64,000 nt of DNA from Isoetes taiwanensis (Eukaryota > Streptophyta > Lycopodiopsida > Isoetales > Isoetaceae), in the NCBI GenBank assembly GCA_021234155.1, contig JAJEKV010000005.1, forward strand, positions 16,662,089 to 16,726,088. The letters are read 5' to 3'. Shown one piece after another: positions 1-9,829 of this stretch (position 1 is the first letter of the stretch; the number at the start of each line of letters is the position of its first letter). Both the position numbers and the translations under genes were made by a program. The notes beneath the pieces were generated by a model that had not been told where the DNA came from, did not search any database, and saw only the letters and a list, made by a program, of their open reading frames with translations.

Positions 1-900
1 ACTCTTTAAACAACTGTAACTGGTCTCGTTCACCTGGGAAAAAGCTTCTTGCAGTTGCCGATACAGGGCTTTGCTTGCTTGACTTTAATCTTGAGCCACA
101 TACTATCTCCAACCTAAAATTCCCCTATCATCATATGCTTGTCAGTCAAACTCTTCTGACGGCTTCTTGCAGCTGACAAGTATCCCCGAACTTCTTCCAC
201 TAACTGCTGCATATCTGCCAATAACTGTTGAGAGACTTCTACCTTTGACACAGGATTATGCCAGGTATCCGGTGTAAGGCATTGATAGCCATAATTAATC
301 ATAAAATGGAGACATTTGGGTTGATTTATCTCCAACCTAAAATTCCCTTACCGTCATATGCTTGTCAGTCAAACTCTTCTGACGGATTCTTGCAGCTGGC
401 AAATATCCCCGAACTTCTTCCACTAACTGCTGCATATTTGCCAATAACTGTTGAGAGACTTCTACCTTCGACACAGGATTATGCCATGTATCTGGTGTGA
501 GGCATTGATAGCCATAATTAATCATAAATGAGGACATTTAGGTTGATTCTTGCTTGATGCTATTGTATACGAACTCCAGCAAGTGAATGTAGTCCTCCCA
601 CTGACTGCTTGTTCCACATGTAGTTTCTCAACATGTCCTCTAATGTTCGATTGGTCTGCTCTGTCTGGCCATCAGTTTGGGGATGATATGTTGTGTTGAA
701 GCTGAGCTTCATCCTTATCGAAGACATCCTTCCAAAAGGAACTCATAAAATTTGGTTCCTATTAGAAATATTTTCCTTGGCATCCTATTCAATCAAAAGA
801 TCTCTTTTACGAAAAACAAGGTGATATCAAGGGTTGTATATGTGGTTCGACATGGCAAAAAATGTGCCATCTTGGACAGCTTGACGACCACTACCATTAA
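1..900 (-). mobile_element. Ty3/gypsy LTR-retrotransposon integrase fragment (decayed)
   Basis: Read on the minus strand, about 900 down to 550 translates to a gypsy-type integrase core. It shows a LSKMAHFLPC-like stretch near 850-870 and the hallmark YHPQTDGQTEQTNRTLEDML near 615-690. The downstream part (INYGYQCLTP-like, 500-110) and a WLKIK...KKLFPR stretch near 1-110 match the region after the core in gypsy integrases. Frames shift several times and stops interrupt it, so it is dead. No LTR, protease or reverse transcriptase is visible, and the element runs off the left edge. The family call is firm because of the HPQTDGQTE motif; the exact lineage is not resolved. Confidence 0.85.
113..555 (-). 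repeat. Tandem duplication inside the gypsy integrase (period about 223 bp)
   Basis: Two near-identical copies lie head to tail. For example, the stretch beginning cttcttccac at 191 recurs at 414. Each copy encodes the same integrase segment (NYGYQCLTPDTWHNPVSKVE...), differing by a few substitutions. The duplication therefore happened within the element, before or during its decay. Confidence 0.85.
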
Positions 901-1320
901 TGCATCGTGGCCCATTGCTGTTCTTCCACTTGGCGTTTGGCACTGCCAAGGGTTCTAAGGCTCCCGAAATTTGGAGTTGCTTCGCTTTTATCTGCTAATA
1001 TATCTGATACTCTTGAATGTATTCTACAATATGCTTTTTCATTCTTGGATATACTGGTATGTTTCTCAAGCCTGCAAAATAACACGATAGTTATCAATAG
1101 ACATACAATTAATGGTTATATCGACCTTCTCTAGCATTTTACACCAGTTGAACATGGGTAGATACCATTCTTATCAACTGAACTAGCTAAGTTACACGCA
1201 ATATATTTTATTGCTAAAAATAGAAGATGCATCAAAATGTGTTCGCCTAATTAATTAGTATTTGCTGAAATTTTATAATGTCCATATTATCTTTATGTGT
1301 CAATTTCTTATGTTACATTT

Positions 1321-2118
1321 GCCCATTTCACACACTGTCTTAAAATATGACTGTCCCAATTTATATAAGACATCTTTTTATGACTCCAAAGCCAAAAATA
1401 AGACATGTCTATAGAAGTTGCTTTCACGCTACAGGATACATTTTGTAGTCCTATACAAATAAGACACTAACAAACACTACTGTGGAAATCATCACAAACT
1501 AGGACCACCTATAATTTTGAATATGATTGGTCAGAAAGTGGTGTCTTATTTTACCCCGGGAAGGGGGGGTCCCCATTATAAAATAAAATTCCATTGCACT
1601 TAGGCCCTTTTTCCACGGTAGTCTTATTTTTGAAAATCACATTTTATCAAATGAAGTTTGGCCACCTAATCTCCTAAAAGAATAGCACTGTAAAATAAGA
1701 CATGTCTTATTTAGGTTCAGAATAGGTCTGGATACCACTTTTAATGTAAATCGAGTCTCCACCAAAATAAAATAAGACATCTAGTCTTAATTAAGACACC
1801 TAGTCGTATTTGAATATATAACTAAAAATAAGACGTTTGATAGTTTTCCACTAGTATTTTTGTAGTGTCATATTTTATGAGTACCATGCAGTGGAAAAGC
1901 AAGTTTAAATTTATGTCTCATTTTTAGCTATGGAGTCACAAATAGTGTCATATATTGTATATGACAGTCATATTTTATGATGACTAGCATGAAGGGCCTT
2001 ACCAACCGGAATGAGACATGTCTTATTTTTGACATGGTGAAAACAACTTCACCCTTTTTTAAAAAGTGGCATACTCCTATTGAATACTTCTAGATATAAG
2101 ACAGTAGTGTGAAAAGGG
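1321..2118. mobile_element. Outer MITE-like element, split by a younger MITE
   Basis: The ends form imperfect inverted repeats: cccatttcacacactgtctt near 1322 against the reverse complement of agacagtagtgtgaaaaggg near 2099-2118. The body carries the same aagacatgtctta-type motifs as the inner element. It is interrupted by a complete MITE at 1603-1998, so it is the older insertion. Without the insert the element would be about 400 bp. A target-site duplication could not be fixed. Confidence 0.5.
1603..1998. mobile_element. PIF/Harbinger (Tourist)-type MITE with TTA target duplication
   Basis: The element starts GGCCCTTTTTCCAC and ends with a decayed AGGGCC. It is flanked by TTA at 1600-1602 and 1999-2001. 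A 3-bp TTA duplication is the signature of PIF/Harbinger elements. A second copy at 11962-12364 aligns over its whole length, including the aagacatgtcttatttaggt core, and has better-kept ends. There is no coding capacity. Confidence 0.8.
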
Positions 2119-2589
2119 ATCTTTTATTTAAGGTCTTTATGGTCTTTATGCTTTGAACAGTTTATGATCCTTTATGAGTTTTACATTCTCTTTCTTTCTG
2201 ATGTTTATCTTAACATATATAAAGCAGTTTGATCTTTTTCTTTTTCTTTTTTCACCCCTAATATTTCTGCGCCGCAATCTAATTTCATGTTTAGAGACCA
2301 TGTATATTTTTGTTTGGCAATGTCGCCCTCAAACTTCGACGCCTGGCTATAGCAATGGCGAGCATGCTTGAACTCGGCTCAGGCCCGGACGCTTTACCTT
2401 TTGCGAGGCTAGAGGCATCAAAAGGGTGGCACCTTCCTTCATCCATTCCAGCATAAAGCTTTGCCTCTACAGAATCTGGAGGTATGACAAGTTGTTTTTT
2501 TTTTTTTTCCTTTCTTGTAACGGGCACATGGTAGACCGCTCGAGTATTCGAACCTTGAATGTGCCTGTCACAAGGCATCCTAAAATTTA

Positions 2590-3190
2590 ACTGCCATAAT
2601 TAACCACTAAGGAACCACTATACATGTGGTTATTTATGCAAAAAATAATAATCTTAATGGAAACCACATATTATAGTGGTTTTATAAGTAGGATGTGGTT
2701 TTCATGCTAGTTTTGTTGCAACATGGTTTATTTAAATTGATAATGGTTTCTAGCATGGTTTTCTTGTTAGTTTATTGATACAACATCGGTTATTAAGTTG
2801 GTAATGGTTTATGGTATGGTTTTTCAATGTTAGATGATGATTCTCCACATTGGTTTTCTTTTGTAGCATGGTTTACTAGAATATATGTAGTTTGGAAGGT
2901 GGTTTTTACTGCCAATTTAAATACCTAGTGGTTATTCATGTTGGTTTTCTATTGCCAAAATTGTCTATTAAAAATCGACCACATTGGTTTTTTTATCTAG
3001 TATGGTTTATTAAAATTAATGTAGTTTACAAGGTGGTTTTTAGTGCCAATATAAATATCTAGTAGTTATTCATGTTGTTTTTCTATTGCAGAATTGTCTA
3101 CTAACAATCGAATATGATTTGTAGCATGGGTTTCCGTACCATTTTAATTTGCGTGGTGGTTATTTATAATTCCCAACTAAAAGGGTGGTT
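2590..3190. repeat. AT-rich accacat/tggttt repeat block with a 134-bp tandem
   Basis: This noncoding block is built from variants of tggttt and gtggttattcatg. A unit of about 134 bp is repeated: aaggtggttttta starts at 2896 and again at 3030, with matching flanks. A block with the complementary motif bias (accacat, aaccac) lies at 7500-8100 and may be the same family in the other orientation. No gene is seen. Confidence 0.6.
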
Positions 3191-3479
3191 ATTCATAGTG
3201 CTTAATCTTTAACTTCAATGGATATTATACTTTCATGATGTAGATTAAATTATAACTTAAATATATGCTACGAAATGCATGCTTATATTTAAGACTACCG
3301 GAAATACTGAATATTGTAGTGTAGTTACCCTAAGACCCTAGAAATTTTGATGGAGCATAATGTCGTACAATTTAGCTCTTTAAAACAAGGGAATGTGATT
3401 TAAAAAAAAAAAACATCGAGATAAAGCAAGAATTAGAAAAGGACAAAATAAAAAGCTTTTAGAATATAGTACGCTTACT

Positions 3480-3790
3480 ACATATTCTAAGCGAGGTGCA
3501 CCCTAGACTACCACGATCGTCGGATTAAATCGATCCTCTGACCCGGATGCGTATGTTGGGGCCTCTGGGCACCTCTCGTTTCACTTATAGTCAATTATGA
3601 TTGGAGCCTTTATGATTTTGAAATATGAAATCTGATTTAGCCTAAGGTTTTGATGGAATATTGAATCTCTATCTGGCTTTGCCTAAGATTTTAGAATATG
3701 AAATCACGGGGGCTCGAACCTCTACCAAAATAACTCAATGTTCTTATAAGACTACTTTAACCAATGTACCCGGTGAGCTAATGTGATTAT
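3480..3790 (-). repeat. tRNA-derived SINE-like unit
   Basis: On the minus strand, TAGCTCACCGG at 3780-3770 resembles a pol III A box. GGTTCGAGCCC at 3720-3710 is a perfect B box about 50 bp downstream, which is normal spacing for tRNA-derived SINEs. No cloverleaf can be drawn, so it is not a tRNA gene. Ends and target duplication were not identified. Confidence 0.4.
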
Positions 3791-4289
3791 TTTTTATCTT
3801 GAATCTATGTTTTTTTTATAACAACCCATTCAATTGTTTTAGGGATATATGGTCTATGGTTTTGAGGAATTGTTATTTTTTACATCTATATCAAATCCCC
3901 CACGAAACCCCTGTTATTTTGCTACATATTAGTTCTTTGGATCGAAACCATGCCTTCTTAAGGACATAAGTGGACTAAAGGAATAAAAGCGAAAAAGAGA
4001 TATGTTTGTTGGCCTTAAGGCCATTAAAGATATCTTTACCTTTCGAATTTAGAACAGATATTTCTAAGATCTTTTCCAAAAGCAAAATGGCATTTAGACT
4101 CTAGCTTCCTTTCACATTCATCTAGGGGTTTAATTGTTCATACATGCTAACTATAACACATGACGTTTAAGTTACTAATTAATGAAGGGTTTAGTCGAAG
4201 ATTTACGTTCTGAACCTTGTTACGGTGGCACCAAGTCGGCCCCGTACTATTTTATGGTGGAGGGCATTTTAGCAAATATATAATATACT

Positions 4290-5330
4290 GGGTATTTTAA
4301 CAAGGAAAATTTTAAAAATGCCTTGTAATTTGGGGTAATTGCCAAAATGCCCTTGTATATTCAAATATTGTTAATTTGCCCCTACGACCGAGAATAGCTG
4401 TGGGAACAAGGCTCTTGGGTATTTCGGCATCAATTTTGCTGCATCGCCAATTCAGATCACTATTATAGCATTTTCTACACTCCATCAATGATTCGAAATC
4501 ATTTTGGCACATTTTCTTGAATTTCGGGGGTGTAAAAAAGTCGGTTACGTTTTACATTGAACAATTATGCATGCATCTCTCTCTCTCTCTTTCTACATTT
4601 TTTCTTAATAATCAGGTGGACAAGGTGGACAAATTTGGCGGTAAGAAGCTTGACTACGGTGGCAAGATGGCTATGGATAGTCACCATATTTGCTCATTTT
4701 TGTGTTTTTTGAAAATCTATTGCAAAGCTTTATTGAATCATGCTACAGATCCTTAAAAGCCCGAGCTATAATGGACATAATCGATTTTTTCTTTTGCTTT
4801 GGGAGTCTCATGCTAGAAGCTTTGGCTAGAGGCATGATCTACAACAAAAAATACATTTGATGTGCAACAATATTTAGTCTCTTTGTTTTGGAGCAGAACT
4901 AGTTGATCATTGGGGCAATGAAGAAAATTTTCCAGCATTTGTTGTGCTTCTTAGGAGTGGCTAGTCTAAGATGGAAAAATGACGCCATATCTACTTTGTT
5001 TTAAAAAGCTGGGAGTGTCTTGAACAAAACAAATCCAAAGCAATAGCCATCGGAGCTATGGCGATCCTACTAGAGTGATGAACGAAGAAGAAGAAGGGAA
5101 AATGGCGGAGGATGCATGAAGGGGAAATGGTGGAGAATGATTTGGCTAGCACTTCCGTGCGAGTAGTTTTGCATGCAAGGCCATAGCTCGGGTAAGAGAA
5201 ACCGGAATTGTGGTGTAAAATAGGGGCATTTTGACAAATATTAGAAATAAAAGGGCATTTTGACAAATAATTAAAAATAGAAGGGCATCTTTAAAATTTT
5301 CTATTTTAACAATTATAGGCAGCGTATGAC
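4290..5330. mobile_element. Element of about 1 kb with long degenerate terminal inverted repeats
   Basis: The left end (ttttaacaaggaaaatttta, near 4293) and its following aatgccc/caaaatgccc motifs recur as an inverted copy at about 5240-5315 over some 60 bp. The interior has only short ORFs without recognisable domains. The structure suits a non-autonomous DNA transposon. The superfamily is unknown and no clear target duplication was seen. Confidence 0.4.
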
Positions 5331-6041
5331 AAATTCCGGGGAACACTTGCAGATTACCGGCTAGAATTTAAAATTTCCGTTTGTCCAAAATTTTTAACAG
5401 GAAGTGGTTCCTTTTGAAAACGATAAATACAGGAATATTACCTGAAACCGTATTTTCCGATTTCATCTATGTATATCCAGAAATATTTTTTATAGGTTAC
5501 TAAAAGTACTATAAGTTTAATTAGGGTAGCTTAGGGTTTCGTTTCAACAAAATTTTTTTTCTCTACGAAATTCCTATCCTGCTGTCGCCGCCTCTGATCA
5601 TTTTGCCGCCCTCTGCTGTATTCTCCATCAATTTCGGCTGCTACTCCATTAGTTTCGGCTGTTTTTCTCCCCAAAAATGCTATCGATCACTCTTACTTGG
5701 CTAATCTTTCAATTTCGTGGAAGAGGAAGGAAGAAGAGAAGGAAGAAAAAGGCTAGTTCTATCTGTGCTATTGAAAGAGGAGATGAAAACGAAACAGAGG
5801 TCTGATCCATTCACGAGAAAAATGCTTGGATTAAGTAAGACTTTGATATGTATTGTACTGTGCAAAAAACCCTGTTTTCAACAAAATACTTTCTGATTCG
5901 GATTTCAGATCTTTTGTAGGGTTGACACATACAACAGGGCAAGCAGAGAAGGGCGAAAGGTATATAGCAGATCCATTTTTGTAGAAGGACGAAAGAGGCA
6001 AAGGTGAATTCTATTTTCCATTTCATTCTATTTGCAAATCT

Positions 6042-6215
6042 GTGGTACAAGGTCTACTTCTCATTAACGAATCAGAAAAACTTCATTCAATGAATCTGCT
6101 TATGTATATGGCTCCCATAGCTGTGGCAATGCTGCTTCCTGCTTCCCTGATCTTAGAAATAAATGTTTTTGCCATAGCTTTTGAAGATGCAAGTGAGAAT
6201 CCATGGTTTCTCATG
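6042..6215 (+). pseudogene. Nucleotide-sugar transporter fragment 1 (TPT/DUF250 type)
   Basis: The translation reads [20 protein letters not shown], then [10 protein letters not shown] and a hydrophobic run to about SENPWFL. This matches the conserved SE(A/S)[14 protein letters not shown] segment of plant Golgi nucleotide-sugar or triose-phosphate-type transporters, covering one loop and two membrane segments. The family normally continues with NLTNF and then an RNPVTV segment. Here the match stops near 6215 and resumes only at 7116, after unrelated sequence. With only a small part of a protein of about 340 residues, this is a gene fragment. No family start codon is present; the ATG at 6042 is incidental. 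Confidence 0.75.
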
Positions 6216-6801
6216 CAAGGACCTCCATTGAAAACTGATACGCAGCAAATGGCTGTTGGCATCTACAGGAAAGGAGGGCATCAAAGCTGCCAAACAATAA
6301 ATTTTGATCCGTGGATGTCAGAAGGATGTGCACTTTCGATTTTTGTTGGTGCCACCCCACCTTTCAACTTTGTGTTTGTACGTCTGCCATTCTGATCCTT
6401 TTATGCTTTACATTGCATTCTGCATGATGCCACTGCTCTAATATGCACGAACGGACCTAACCCATGTCCAAAGTCATTGCATGCAACTGCAGCACCATCT
6501 TCTATCCTCTTCACACCAAAAGTGACGGCAAAAGCAAGTATAAAAGGTAAATTTGCTACGGCCCTCAAGGACAAATTCATTTGTCTTGTTCTTCCCTTGT
6601 TCTTGTAAACATATGCTGTTGTGCGTATCTTAGGGGATGTTACTCTGTTGAACACAGTCTGTCCATTTGGACGGCTGGTGAAGGACTAGTCTACGTGAAT
6701 TTTTTTTGTCTCTAACAGAGCATCAATCCTATAAATTATTCCATCTTCTCATATCAGATTGAGTTTTAGTTTCAAAAGATCTCTAGTCTTGAGTTCTGGC
6801 A

Positions 6802-7104
6802 ATGAGGAAAGCAGCCCTCTTTGTCATATGCATTTATTTAATGTTATCGGGTGCTTTTTGCACATTTGCAGAAGATATGTATGGTCATAGGCATGATGTA
6901 TACTTGTGGCCCATTACTGCATATGTTAGCCAAGGATCTAAACCCCTTGCCATTTCAAAAAGTTTCAAATTTGTGCTGGATATGAATTCTAATTCCTGCA
7001 CTACCTTAAGCCACAGCCCGGACAGTAGCTAACTTGCATGGATGCAGTTACAACTGAAAATTGATGAGTCTTATCAGCTACAAGTGCCTTCTCCTAACGA
7101 TGGA
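6802..7104 (+). pseudogene. Beta-hexosaminidase (GH20) N-terminal fragment
   Basis: The ATG at 6802 opens a signal-peptide-like stretch (KAALFVICIYLMLSGAFCTF). It is followed by VYLWPITAYVSQGSKPLAIS and KSFKFVLD, which resemble the WPMP...SHG...L..SK.F start of plant beta-hexosaminidases. The frame stops at 7030. At 7048-7104 another stretch reads LQLKIDESYQLQVPSPNDG, like the DESY-L-VPSP motif that ends the GH20 N-terminal domain. The catalytic barrel is absent. The fragment runs directly into transporter sequence at 7116, so the two gene pieces are joined. The assignment rests on motif memory and is moderately sure. Confidence 0.55.
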
Positions 7105-7115
7105 AGAACAACATT

Positions 7116-7186
7116 ATTTCTATTCTAATCTTCAGAAACCCTGTCACAGTGATTGGAATGGCAGGATTTGGCATTACAATTGTTGG
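7116..7186 (+). pseudogene. Nucleotide-sugar transporter fragment 2
   Basis: This stretch translates to ISILIFRNPVTVIGMAGFGI and then TIVGV, the conserved last-helix segment of TPT/DUF250 nucleotide-sugar transporters. It is the sequence expected downstream of fragment 1 (6042-6215) in an intact gene. The roughly 45 residues that should lie between the two are missing, and a hexosaminidase-like piece sits there instead. The final VVLYSEAKKR-type tail is not found. Confidence 0.75.
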
Positions 7187-7499
7187 TGTTATTAACTCTT
7201 TTGTTACACTTTTTTTTTTGTTTTCTAATTCAATATTTTGCTTCTGTCTTTCAATCTGGGTACTAATTCTCTCATTCTCATGAAACAGACCTTACTGCAA
7301 GAAGCAGATCTTACTGCATGAAACTTATTTCAAAGCAACTGTTGCATATTTCTGGAAATAAATTTATATTCTTTAAGAGTTTTGGAAATGGTTGGGGTTC
7401 AAATCCCTTGCTCCCTAATTTTGTGAAGGCACTACAGTCCATAAGAAACCATTTGCAATTAGTCTACTAGCCTAAACTTGGAATGCTTCAAACAACATA

Positions 7500-8100
7500 A
7501 CGTTTTCTGGTTATCATTATTATTTTTTGGTTATCATTATTGGTTAAGGTATTAATTTTCGTTATCATTATTGGTTAATAAATCGCACTTGGTTATCATT
7601 ATTGGTTTACTAGTTATCATTATTAGTTTATTATTGGTTTATAGATGACCATAACAAAACCATGCATATTTGGAACAAACAAATACACCTAAGATTAACA
7701 ATAATTCTAACACATTGCAAACCATGTGTTTACCATGGCATGACTAGTGCATTTACCATGATATTTAGTCATGTCAGTTTACCACAATGATGAACCACAT
7801 TATAGAATCACATGAATAAACACCATATTAAACCACATCCACAACCTTCATGTTATACCACATGGACAAACCATACACTTAATATGGTATAATATACCAC
7901 ATTCATTTTATCAACATGCAAAACCACTTTGACAAACTCTCTGAAGAAGCCCATCCATCTAACCATCCTAAAAACCTCGAAGAGAACCCATTAATTTAGC
8001 CACATATAGTTTTTAATGATATCAACCCACAAACATGCATTGGTTTTGTAGAATGGTTTTATAGTCATAACCATGGGAAAAACCATGTAGAGTTTTAATT
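7500..8100. repeat. AT-rich repeat block with ggttatcattattggtt units
   Basis: Four imperfect copies of ggttatcattattggtt lie at about 7505-7640. Sequence rich in accacat and aaccac follows to about 8100. There is no coding signal. It may be related to the 2590-3190 block in the opposite orientation. Confidence 0.5.
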
Positions 8101-8129
8101 TTGGATGCCTTGTGTGTGGGGCATTCCCA

Positions 8130-8600
8130 AGACACTGGCATAAATGGGTAGAAGCGACTACTCATAAACATCTAGGCGGTTTTGCCCGGTTGGTTAAGGG
8201 CATGTCGGTTAAGGCGATTAGTTGATATCGAGGCGGAGTCTCGAGTTGAGGAGGAGTCTCCATGGGTGCCTATATGCATGGGTAATATGCAAAGACTTGG
8301 TAATCATTGTGACATGGTATGACATAGACATGGTATAGCCTTGGATGCTCGAGGACGAGCATAGTTCTAGTGGGAATAGACATGGTATAGCCTTGGATGC
8401 TCGAGGACGAGCATAGTTCTAGTGGGAGGCGCATGCTTGGACCCATGGTAGAATTTGCTTTCGAGTATTGAACCTTGAATGTGCGTACGGGGGCGTTCAG
8501 AGAGACCGGCATAAATGGGTAGAAGCGACTACTCATAAACGTCTAGACGGTTTTGCCCAGTTAGTTAAGGGCATGTCGGTTAGGAACGTTACATTGCTCA
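8130..8600. repeat. Repeat cluster with a tRNA-like A-box motif
   Basis: Two copies of a roughly 90-bp unit (ggcataaatgggtagaagcg ... ggttaagggcatgtcggtta) lie near 8140 and 8509. Between them, a unit of about 56 bp beginning agacatggtatagccttgga is directly duplicated (about 8327-8438). The gcccggttggttaagg part resembles a tRNA D-arm/A box, and the gaaccttgaatgtgc near 8470 is shared with 2550. This is probably SINE-derived. Confidence 0.45.
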
Positions 8601-8898
8601 GAATTTACTGCATTCAAAAAAATCTTTTTGCTCCTTCCATCCTTTTGTGATGATCCTAGATACAAAGCCGAATCATTTTCCTGACGCCATGGCCATGGCT
8701 GCCGGATGGCTTCTTCCCGGCTTTTGCCCTGGATTGCTCATCTTGCAGCATTTGATTTTGTAGGAATCCATCATGAGGAAGAGGATCGGGTAACTCTGGT
8801 GATTATTGACCCTGTTTTAAGTTCTTTTTATGTGTGTCAAGTTGGGAACTGACGACCAGGAAGTTTTTCCTCTTCAAATATAGAATTCTCTACTACTT

Positions 8899-9546
8899 AT
8901 GTTCATTTCTCGCCCTATATTATACACAGTCAAGTCCAGTATTGACAGATTTTATACAAACAAAAGCATGATTACTTCAAGCATAACCCAGCGTTATACA
9001 GGTCGTGACGTAGTTGGAAATAGTGGAATTCTCCTTAATCGATCATATAGACAGTTTGTAGATAGTCATGAAGCTATGATTCGGCTAAATAATGCCAGAA
9101 TAGATGGTTTTGAAAGTTGAGTAGGCTCTAAAACTATATTTTCTTTCATCACTAGCAATATTCTTTATACATGTACTCGCAGAATGAAGTGTGTTTGCCA
9201 GTCTTACAAAGAGATTGTTCTGACTGTCTCTTACATGTGCCAGAGTCTTCATTTTCTAGATGTGGCATATTGTGACGACGTTTACCCCTTTATCACAAAC
9301 CCAAGATTTGATATACTTTGCACAAGGATCATGAAATATTACTTACTAAAGAAATATTTTGACAATATAGGAAATTCTTATGAAGAATGGAATAAGATTC
9401 TTATACAGGCTGTAATGCTTGCCCTGGGTATCTGTGATAAGTTTGGCCTATTTCAATTTGGCAAGGACCCCAATTTGAAGCATCATTATCATACAAATCA
9501 GAAAGCCGAATTTGCTCTTTCAGAGCTCTTTCTGAAAATTTGGTAA
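8899..9546 (+). pseudogene. Sialyltransferase-like (GT29) pseudogene
   Basis: Two blocks match plant sialyltransferase-like Golgi proteins. The first (8899-9117) carries sialyl motif L: VVGNSGILLN ... DSHEAMIRLNNARIDGFE. The second (9184-9546) carries YMCQSLHFLD, a PRFDILCTRI stretch, and QAVMLALGICDK ... KHHYHTNQKAE, which is the motif S/VS region. Relative to the family, the conserved Cys-Ala just before VVGNSG reads Arg-Asp. About 25 residues between the blocks are missing, and the HDGSLFHYSSGM-like part before QAVMLAL is lost. The 60-bp gap between the blocks is too short for the missing exon. Upstream exons were not found. The family call is confident; loss of function is inferred from the deletions. 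Confidence 0.8.
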
Positions 9547-9829
9547 AAAATTTACCGAGCTCTTTCAAGCAAATTTGGTTTTATTCCTTTTCTGGGCTTC
9601 AGAAAGAATTTTTGGCGTGTGTTGGTTGGACATGATTCTATCATGCCGGAATTATATCTCAGCTGCAATTTTTATTTGTTCATGGGTAAAATTGAATGAT
9701 TTGAATGAGTTACAGTTTTTTTATGAGTTTGTTGTGGAGTGTCGAGGTATCATTGTCTCTTTGGGGCAGTTCTCCTTCCTCCTCACTTGCTTTGTAACAT
9801 TACCATTCTTTTAATATATTGATGACACA

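Noticed and set aside
2340-2480. Exon-like plus-strand stretch (MASMLELGSGPDALPFARLE...)
   Set aside because: It is interrupted by a stop after SSIPA, and no neighbouring exon or family match was found. It shares flanking sequence with the repeat cluster at 8.4 kb.
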